From JAXDBM01 sp964460245 (GTDB lineage Bacteria; Desulfobacterota; Syntrophia; Syntrophales; Fen-1087), in assembly GCA_964460245.1 (NCBI GenBank), contig CAYWTL010000067.1, positions 1 to 13,385 on the forward strand: DNA of 13,385 nt, in the 5' to 3' direction. Shown in pieces: positions 6,419 to 13,385 of this stretch. Positions within the stretch are counted from its first letter, which is position 1. Each line of letters opens with the position of its first letter. The notes under the pieces were generated by a model. It was not told the origin of the DNA, searched no databases, and saw nothing but the letters and a program-made list of their open reading frames with translations. Both the position numbers and the translations under genes were made by a program.

Positions 6419-6556
6419 TTAAACCGTGAGTCTTTTCCGTCCCTTCGCCCGTCTCCGGCTCAAAACCTGCCTGCCGCCCTTGGTCGACATGCGCACGAGG
6501 AAGCCGTGGGTCCGCTTCCGCTTGGTGTTGCTGAAATTGGTGAGGTTCTTTTTCAT
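6419..6556 (-). CDS. rpmH: 50S ribosomal protein L34
   Basis: A 45-residue, highly basic protein. The conserved core is clear: KRKRTHGFLVRMSTKGGR followed by VLSRRRAKGRKRL. L34 sits in the large subunit in contact with 23S rRNA. The start is the ATG at 6556, with a GGGGATGG stretch just upstream; an upstream in-frame start at 6637 would add 27 residues foreign to the family. Odd point: the usual N-terminus, close to MKRTYQPS, is replaced by MKKNLTNFS, one residue longer. From Ser9 onward alignment with typical L34 resumes (SNTKRKR against SNIKRKR). It is the first gene of the operon behind a TTGACA promoter element. Confidence 0.95.
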   Translation of the reverse strand: MKKNLTNFSNTKRKRTHGFLVRMSTKGGRQVLSRRRAKGRKRLTV

Positions 6557-6589
6557 CGATCCATCCCCGGTCGTTTTTGTAAGCTGTCT

Positions 6590-6618
6590 TATCAACCACA
6601 GACGGATGGGTTTGTCAA
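6590..6618 (-). promoter_or_regulatory. Candidate sigma-70 promoter of the rpmH operon
   Basis: On the minus strand a perfect TTGACA (6613-6618) is followed after 17 bp by TTGATA (6590-6595), a weak -10. Transcription would begin near 6583 and leave a leader of about 27 nt before the rpmH ATG. Location in front of the operon's first gene and correct spacing support it. The -10 match is poor, and the exact -10 hexamer may be shifted by a base or two. Confidence 0.6.
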
Positions 6619-6654
6619 GGTCAAATCGGCCGATCACTTCAGGACATTTTACGG

Positions 6655-6684
6655 TTGCAGCGGCCGCCGGAACGGGGGTATGGT
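6655..6684 (+). promoter_or_regulatory. Weak candidate promoter for uvrB
   Basis: TTGCAG (6655-6660) and TATGGT (6679-6684) are 18 bp apart in the divergent region and would place a start about 45 bp before the uvrB ATG. Each box keeps only part of the consensus. A small inverted repeat, CCCGG-TCCG-CCGGG (6702-6715), would fall in the leader. No LexA operator of a type I know is convincing here. Confidence 0.2.
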
Positions 6685-6735
6685 GGCCCTGCTTTCAATT
6701 GCCCGGTCCGCCGGGTCCGGGAACGGGGATTATCC

Positions 6736-8733
<1,998 letters not shown>

Positions 8734-8738
8734 GCGGC

Positions 8739-10601
8739 ATGGACCGGGATCTGGAAAGAAGGGTCCGCGGCGCCCCCGCGGCGCCGGGCGTCTATCTGAT
8801 GAGGGACCGGGACGGCGGGGTCCTCTACGTCGGCAAGGCCAAAAACCTGCGGGCCCGCGTCCGCGCATACTTCGCGCGCACCGACAGCCGCTTCATGGTT
8901 CCCTTCCTCCTGTCCCGCGTCCGCGATGTCGACTTCATCTTGACGGAGACGGAGAAGGAGGCCCTGATCCTCGAAAACACGCTGATCAAGGAGCACCGCC
9001 CCCGCTACAACGTGGATTTCCGCGACGACAAGGCCTACTTCCACATTCGGATCGATCCGGCGGACGCCTTTCCCCGGTTTCAGCTCGTCCGCCGTCCGAA
9101 AAGGGATGGGGCGAAATATTTCGGGCCCTACCCCTCCAGCGCGGCGGCGCGGGAGACGCTCCGCTTCCTGCAGCCGCTCTTCCCCCTGCGGACCTGCCGG
9201 GACCGGGAGCTCAAGGGCCGGGTCCGGCCCTGTCTGGAGTACGAGATCCGGCGCTGCCTGGCCCCCTGTGTGAAGCGCGTGGACGGGGAATCCTACCGCC
9301 GGATCGCCGCCGAGGCGACGGCCTTCATGGAGGGGCGGGAGAAGTCGCTCCTGGCCGGCCTGCGGCAGCGGATGGACGCCGAGGCTGAAGATCTGAATTT
9401 CGAGAAGGCGGCGGAGCTGCGGGACCGGATCGCCGCGATCGGGGCGACCCTGGAGCGGCAGCGCGTGGCCTCCCTGTCGTCCCGGGACCAGGATGTCTTC
9501 GGGCTGCACCGGGAAAAGGACCTGACGCAGGTCGTCGCCCTGTTCGTCCGGGGCGGGCGAATCGTGGGCCGGAAGAGCTTCCCCCTTCTGAAGGTCGGCG
9601 GCGACACCCGGACGATCCTCTCCTCGCTCGTCCAGCAGTGCTATGACGCCGGCGCGCACGTTCCCGACGAGGTCGTGATCCCCCACGCACTGGAGGACCA
9701 GGCGGTGATGGCCGAGTGGCTCACGGACCGGAAGGGGGGAAAGGCGTCCATCGTCGTCAGCCGGCGGGGGCAGGGAAGGGGGCTCCTGGAGATGGCCCGC
9801 CGCAACGCCGAGAGCGTCTTCCGGACGGAGCGGCTTCAGCGGGAAGACCCGGAGGAGGCGCTCCCGGCGCTGGCGGAGAAACTGTCCCTGAAGAACTTCC
9901 CCCGGCGGATCGAGTGCTTCGACATCTCCAATCTCGGCGGCAGCCACGCCGTCGGGTCGATGGTCGTCTTCCTGGCGGGCAGGCCGCTCCGGTCCGGCTA
10001 CCGCCGCTTTCGAATCCGGACCGTCGCGGGCGCCGACGACTACGGCATGATGTACGAGGTGCTCTCGCGGCGCTGCCGGCGGAAGGAAAACCTGCCGGAC
10101 CTGATCGTGGTGGACGGCGGCAAGGGACAGTTGGGCGTGGCCCTGTCGGTCCTGAGGGATCTCGGCATCACGGGCGTCGACGCGATCGGACTGGCGAAGG
10201 AGCGGTCCGGGGAGATTCCCCGGCGTTTCGGGCGGCGGACGGAGAGGCCCGCTGAAAAAGCGATCGAGAAGGACCGGGACCGCGTCTACCTGCCCGGGCG
10301 CAAGGACCCCGTCTTCCTCCACCGCTGGCCCGCCGTGGGGTTCCTCCTCGCGCGGATTCGGGACGAGGCCCACCGCTTCGCCGTCGCATACCACCGGAGC
10401 GTCCGGGAAAGGCAGGACCTGCGGTCCCTGCTGGACGACATCCCCGGGGTCGGCCCGGCAAAGAAGCGGGCCCTGCTGGCGGCGTTCGGTGATCTCGACG
10501 GAGTCCGGGCGGCGTCCGCCGCCGAGCTGCAAAAAGCACCCGGCATCGGCGCGGCGCTGGCCGGGAAGATCCACGATTTTCTGAAAAACCGAAAGCCATG
10601 A
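8739..10601 (+). CDS. uvrC: Excinuclease ABC subunit C
   Basis: A 620-residue UvrC, which makes both incisions around a UvrB-marked lesion. The N-terminal GIY-YIG nuclease opens with PGVYLMRD...LYVGKAKNLRARV. Four cysteines, C153, C165, C173 and C177, have the spacing of the E. coli UvrC cysteines reported to hold an iron-sulfur cluster. A UVR domain follows (NFEKAAELRDRI), then the RNase H-like 5' nuclease with D395 (FDIS), D433/D434 (ADDYG), D459 (VVDGGKGQL) and H545 (DEAHRF). Tandem helix-hairpin-helix motifs end the protein (DIPGVGPAKKRALL, APGIGAALAGKI). All catalytic positions are kept. The ATG at 8739 is 5 bp after uvrB, with GGGAGGG 8 bp upstream. The same frame stays open back to 6426 because of GC richness; that extension overlaps uvrB and is not real. 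Confidence 0.97.
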   Translation: MDRDLERRVRGAPAAPGVYLMRDRDGGVLYVGKAKNLRARVRAYFARTDSRFMVPFLLSRVRDVDFILTETEKEALILENTLIKEHRPRYNVDFRDDKAYFHIRIDPADAFPRFQLVRRPKRDGAKYFGPYPSSAAARETLRFLQPLFPLRTCRDRELKGRVRPCLEYEIRRCLAPCVKRVDGESYRRIAAEATAFMEGREKSLLAGLRQRMDAEAEDLNFEKAAELRDRIAAIGATLERQRVASLSSRDQDVFGLHREKDLTQVVALFVRGGRIVGRKSFPLLKVGGDTRTILSSLVQQCYDAGAHVPDEVVIPHALEDQAVMAEWLTDRKGGKASIVVSRRGQGRGLLEMARRNAESVFRTERLQREDPEEALPALAEKLSLKNFPRRIECFDISNLGGSHAVGSMVVFLAGRPLRSGYRRFRIRTVAGADDYGMMYEVLSRRCRRKENLPDLIVVDGGKGQLGVALSVLRDLGITGVDAIGLAKERSGEIPRRFGRRTERPAEKAIEKDRDRVYLPGRKDPVFLHRWPAVGFLLARIRDEAHRFAVAYHRSVRERQDLRSLLDDIPGVGPAKKRALLAAFGDLDGVRAASAAELQKAPGIGAALAGKIHDFLKNRKP

Positions 10602-10614
10602 AAGGGATGGCCGC

Positions 10615-11172
10615 TTGAATTTCTATTCGATTTTTATCGTCGCCGTGGGCTTGGGCATGGACGCCCTTTCCGTCGCGATCGGCGTCGGCGCCGCCGGGCG
10701 GCGGATTTCCGCGGCGCCGGTCCTGCGCATGTCGTTGAGCTTCGGCCTCTTCCAGTTTTTCATGCCGCTGATCGGCTGGGCGGCGGGGAGGACGGTCGCC
10801 GACCTGATCGCCCATTACGATCACTGGGTGGCCTTTCTGCTCCTGGCCGGCGTCGGCGGCAAGATGATCCGGGAGTCCTTTCATGAAAAGGACGGGGCCG
10901 CGCCGGCGAACGACCCGACGAAAGGGATGACGCTGCTCCTCCTGTCCGTGGCCACGAGCATCGACGCGCTGGCCGTGGGGCTGAGCCTTGCCTTCCTGAA
11001 CATCCCGATCCTCGTGGCGAGCGCCGTCATCGGCATCGTCTGTTTTCTCATGACGGCGTCGGGAATGGTCTTTGGCCGCCGGCTCGGCGGGATGCTGGGA
11101 CGGCGGGCGGAGCTGATCGGCGGTTTCGTCCTGATCGGAATAGGCATCAAAATCCTGGTGGAGCATATCTGA
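10615..11172 (+). CDS. mntP: Putative manganese efflux pump MntP
   Basis: A 185-residue integral membrane protein with about six hydrophobic helices in two homologous halves. Each half carries a conserved Asp motif: GMDALSVAIGVG (D16) and SIDALAVGLSLAF (D117), close to the metal-site aspartates of E. coli MntP, which exports Mn2+. I choose the TTG at 10615 because it places D16 at the expected distance from the N-terminus; AGGGA lies 7 bp upstream. A six-codon reading frame (10598-10618) overlaps both the uvrC stop and this TTG, suggesting coupled translation. There is no space for the Mn riboswitch often found ahead of mntP, so Mn control, if any, must act at the operon promoter or elsewhere. 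It ends in a 1-bp overlap with ogt (TGATG). Confidence 0.93.
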   Translation: MNFYSIFIVAVGLGMDALSVAIGVGAAGRRISAAPVLRMSLSFGLFQFFMPLIGWAAGRTVADLIAHYDHWVAFLLLAGVGGKMIRESFHEKDGAAPANDPTKGMTLLLLSVATSIDALAVGLSLAFLNIPILVASAVIGIVCFLMTASGMVFGRRLGGMLGRRAELIGGFVLIGIGIKILVEHI

Positions 11173-11741
11173 TGACGCAACACGATGTCTTCTATCGGCT
11201 TCTGCCTTCGCGATTCGGCATGGTCGGCGTGGTCTGGCGTCGGGACCGGAGCGGCCGGCGCCCGCTGATTACCCGGATCTGCCTTCCCCGCGAGGGGCTG
11301 TCGACGGAGGATGAGATCCTGAGCGTTTATCCCGGTGCGAGCCCCGGAATCCACGCACGCATCGATTCCGTTATCGGCCTGATGGAAAGGTTTCTGGCGG
11401 GCGAGGCGGTTGACTTCTCCCTCGATTGCCTCGATCTGGGCCTCTGCGGGGGGTTCCAGCGGAAGGTGCTTCAGCGGGAGTTCCGGATTCCGCGGGGCAG
11501 GGTGATGAGCTACGGCGGGCTCGCCGCCCGCATCGGCCACCCCCGGGCGGCTCGGGCGGTTGGCACGGCCCTGGCCCGGAACCCCTTTCCCCTGATCGTT
11601 CCCTGCCACCGGACGGTTCAGGCTGATGGGACGCTGGGGGGGTTCGGGGGCGGCCTGAAGATGAAGCGCGCACTGCTCGAGATGGAGGGAGTGGCCTTCG
11701 ACCGCAACGGCCGGGTCCGGCGGGAGCTCCTTATTTCTTGA
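11172..11741 (+). CDS. ogt: Methylated-DNA--[protein]-cysteine S-methyltransferase (O6-alkylguanine-DNA alkyltransferase)
   Basis: A 189-residue suicide repair protein that moves an alkyl group from O6-alkylguanine to its own cysteine. The acceptor is C145 in IVPCHRTV. The helix-turn-helix region includes FQRKVLQREFRIPRGRVMSYGGLA with Tyr114, and the arginine finger is R128 in ARAVGTALARNP. The C-terminal GGFGGGLKMKRALLEMEG is standard. The first 80 residues form the variable N-terminal domain; there is no Ada AraC-like or methyl-phosphate domain, so it is not itself a regulator. ATG 11172 overlaps the mntP stop by one base, with GGTGGAG just upstream. It is last in the uvrB unit and its final 11 bp overlap the convergent proB gene, leaving no room for a terminator between them. 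Confidence 0.95.
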   Translation: MTQHDVFYRLLPSRFGMVGVVWRRDRSGRRPLITRICLPREGLSTEDEILSVYPGASPGIHARIDSVIGLMERFLAGEAVDFSLDCLDLGLCGGFQRKVLQREFRIPRGRVMSYGGLAARIGHPRAARAVGTALARNPFPLIVPCHRTVQADGTLGGFGGGLKMKRALLEMEGVAFDRNGRVRRELLIS

Positions 11742-12861
11742 CGGCCATGTTGTCGCGATGGATGACCTCGTCGTAGTCCTTGTAGCCGAGGACCTGCTCG
11801 ATTTTGGTCGACTTCAGCCCCATGATCTTGTGGATCTCCGCGGCGCTGTAGTTGACCAGCCCCTTGGCCAGCGTGGCGCCGGACTCGTCGACGCAGAGCA
11901 CCGGGTCGCCGATGCCGAAGTCCCCCTCCACGCCCAGGATGCCCGACGGCAGCAGGCTCTTGCCCTGCTCGACCAGGGCCGCCTTCGCCCCCTCGTCGAT
12001 CACCAGCTTCCCGCGGGAGCGCAGCGTGAAGGCGATCCAGTATTTCCGGCTGTTCAGGTGGTCGCTCATGGGCAGGAAGAGCGTCCCCTTTTCCTTTCCC
12101 GCCAGGACGGCATGAAGGATCCCCTTCTCCTTGCCCGGCACGATGATGTAGGGGATGCCGAAGGCGGTGACCTTTCTGGCGGCGATGACCTTGCTCTTCA
12201 TTCCGCCCATGCCCACGGAGCTCGTGTCGGCCGTCGCGGCGGCCTCGATGGCTTCGGTGATCTCTTCGACGAGCGGGATCAGCCTGGCCTTCCGGCCGGA
12301 GGCGGGGTTCCGGTCGTAGAGGCCGTCCGTGCTGGTCAGGTTGATGACGAGGTGCGTCTCCGTGAGGTTGGCGATCATGGCGGCCAGGTGGTCGTTGTCG
12401 CCGAACTTGATCTCGTCGACGGCGACGGAATCGTTCTCGTTGATGATGGGGACGACGCCCCACTCCATCAGCGTGGTCATGGTGTTGCGGACGTTCAGGA
12501 AGCGCTTCCGCTCCGTCAGGTCCGCCATGGTCAGCAGGATCTGGGCCACGTAGACGCCGTGCTTGCCGAAGGCGTTGGAGTACACGCGCATGAGGCGGCT
12601 CTGTCCGATGGCCGCCGCGGCCTGCTTCTGGGGCATGCTCTTCAGGGGGCCGGAGATGCCCATGCGGTGCTTCCCGGAGGCGATGGCGCCGGAGGTCACG
12701 ATGACGGCCTGAATGCCCCGTTTTTTGAAATCGGCGATCTCGTCGACGAGCTGCTCGATGATCTGCAGGTCCAGTCCGTCCTTTCCGGTCAAGACGGCGC
12801 TGCCGATCTTGATGAGCACTTTTCTGACGTTCTGGAGCGTGCTTTTGCGAATGTTGGTCAT
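11731..12861 (-). CDS. proB: Glutamate 5-kinase with C-terminal PUA domain
   Basis: A 376-residue ProB, which phosphorylates L-glutamate to gamma-glutamyl phosphate, the first step of proline synthesis. The amino-acid kinase domain shows VLIKIGS (K18), TSGAIASG at 56-63, the NENDSV segment at 141-146, FGDND at 153-157, and GMGGMKSK at 217-224, where the family usually has GTGGMxTK. A PUA domain covers about residues 286-365. Length is normal. The ATG at 12861 lies 10 bp after the obg stop, so the two are probably co-transcribed; the Shine-Dalgarno is weak. proA, a frequent partner, is not next in the window because ogt converges on the proB end, so the second enzyme must be encoded elsewhere. 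Confidence 0.96.
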   Translation of the reverse strand: MTNIRKSTLQNVRKVLIKIGSAVLTGKDGLDLQIIEQLVDEIADFKKRGIQAVIVTSGAIASGKHRMGISGPLKSMPQKQAAAAIGQSRLMRVYSNAFGKHGVYVAQILLTMADLTERKRFLNVRNTMTTLMEWGVVPIINENDSVAVDEIKFGDNDHLAAMIANLTETHLVINLTSTDGLYDRNPASGRKARLIPLVEEITEAIEAAATADTSSVGMGGMKSKVIAARKVTAFGIPYIIVPGKEKGILHAVLAGKEKGTLFLPMSDHLNSRKYWIAFTLRSRGKLVIDEGAKAALVEQGKSLLPSGILGVEGDFGIGDPVLCVDESGATLAKGLVNYSAAEIHKIMGLKSTKIEQVLGYKDYDEVIHRDNMAVKK

Positions 12862-12871
12862 GGCCCGGTCA

Positions 12872-13385
12872 TTACCCCGCTCGATGCAGTTTTTTCAGAA
12901 TCTCCCCCAGGACCGCGTCGGTCCCTTCGCCCGTGACGGCCGAGAATGTCAGCAGTCCTATGCCGTTCTTCGCAAAGATGTCAATCTCTTTTTGAATGGC
13001 CGCCCGCGTCTCCAGCAGGTCGATCTTGTTGATCGCGACCACCTGCGGCTTGTTTGCCAGCTCCGCGCTGAACTGTGCCAGTTCGTGGTTGACGGACTCG
13101 AAGTCCGCCCAGGCGCCGGATTCGCCCTCCCGGGAGAGGTCGAGGATGTGCAGAAGGACGGTGGTCCGCTCGATGTGCCGCAGGAAGCGGGTCCCCATCC
13201 CCAGGCCCCGGTGGGCGCCCGGGATGAGGCCGGGGATGTCGGCGATCACGAACGTTTCATCCGGTCCGTAGCGCACGACGCCCAGATTCGGGACGAGTGT
13301 GGTGAACGGGTAGTCGGCGATCTTGGGCCGGGCCGCGGAGACCCTCGCGATGAAGGTCGACTTTCCCACGTTGGGCATGCCGATG
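12872..13385 (-). CDS. obgE: GTPase Obg/CgtA, C-terminal part (5' end outside window)
   Basis: The frame continues past the right edge, so the first visible codons are inside the G domain; about 170 residues are seen. G1 is GMPNVGKST at the very edge. SAARPKIADYPFTTLVPNLG follows with the Obg-specific G2 region, then G3 DIPGLIPGAHRGLGMG, RFLRHIERT, G4 NKID and a G5-like SAVTGEG. Obg is an essential GTPase that binds the 50S subunit and links ribosome assembly to nucleotide status. The glycine-rich Obg fold would lie upstream. The protein stops soon after the G domain, so it lacks the extra C-terminal OCT domain of some Gram-positive versions. proB starts 10 bp downstream. Confidence 0.95.
   Translation of the reverse strand, partial: IGMPNVGKSTFIARVSAARPKIADYPFTTLVPNLGVVRYGPDETFVIADIPGLIPGAHRGLGMGTRFLRHIERTTVLLHILDLSREGESGAWADFESVNHELAQFSAELANKPQVVAINKIDLLETRAAIQKEIDIFAKNGIGLLTFSAVTGEGTDAVLGEILKKLHRAG

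Noticed and set aside
6584..6601. CTGT-N10-ACAG as an SOS (LexA) operator
   Set aside because: The E. coli-type box has eight bases between the arms, and no other LexA box type fits well. It is kept only as an inverted repeat of unknown meaning.

Overview
The window is a gene-dense, GC-rich stretch of bacterial chromosome with no mobile element, CRISPR array, tRNA or rRNA that I can see. It holds 14 protein genes, two of them cut by the window edges. The largest intergenic space is 179 bp (6557-6735), so no gene-free stretch exceeds 300 bases. A Gram-negative cell is indicated by YidC, which has an N-terminal anchor and a large periplasmic domain. GC richness, gene order and protein style suggest a deltaproteobacterial (Desulfobacterota, Syntrophus-like) organism. 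That placement is inference, not proof.

Layout, left to right: (1) 2-1769, plus strand, a tight three-gene unit: the end of an NRDE/TANGO2-family protein, a Nudix hydrolase, and an unusually short zinc-dependent deacetylase of the HDAC fold. (2) 1822-6556, minus strand, the conserved ribosome / RNA-processing / membrane-insertion cluster, transcribed rpmH-rnpA-yidD-yidC-jag-mnmE. A good -35 box lies in front of rpmH. Neither dnaA (usual upstream neighbour) nor mnmG (usual downstream neighbour) adjoins it. (3) 6736-11741, plus strand, a compact genome-maintenance unit: uvrB, uvrC, mntP (manganese exporter) and an O6-alkylguanine-DNA alkyltransferase (ogt). Spacings are 5 bp, 13 bp and a 1-bp overlap. 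(4) 11731-13385, minus strand, convergent with ogt and overlapping it by 11 bp: proB (glutamate 5-kinase with PUA domain), preceded by the C-terminal part of the Obg GTPase, which runs off the right edge.

How they work together: the rpmH cluster supplies ribosomal protein L34, the RNase P protein, membrane insertion factors, a KH/R3H RNA-binding protein and a tRNA U34-modifying GTPase. The divergent unit pairs nucleotide excision repair with direct alkyl-damage reversal and Mn export. Most of the window is housekeeping. The least ordinary parts are the compact HDAC-fold enzyme in its three-hydrolase unit, the atypical L34 N-terminus, and a six-codon mini-ORF bridging uvrC and mntP. I do not see convincing evidence of a wholly new system.
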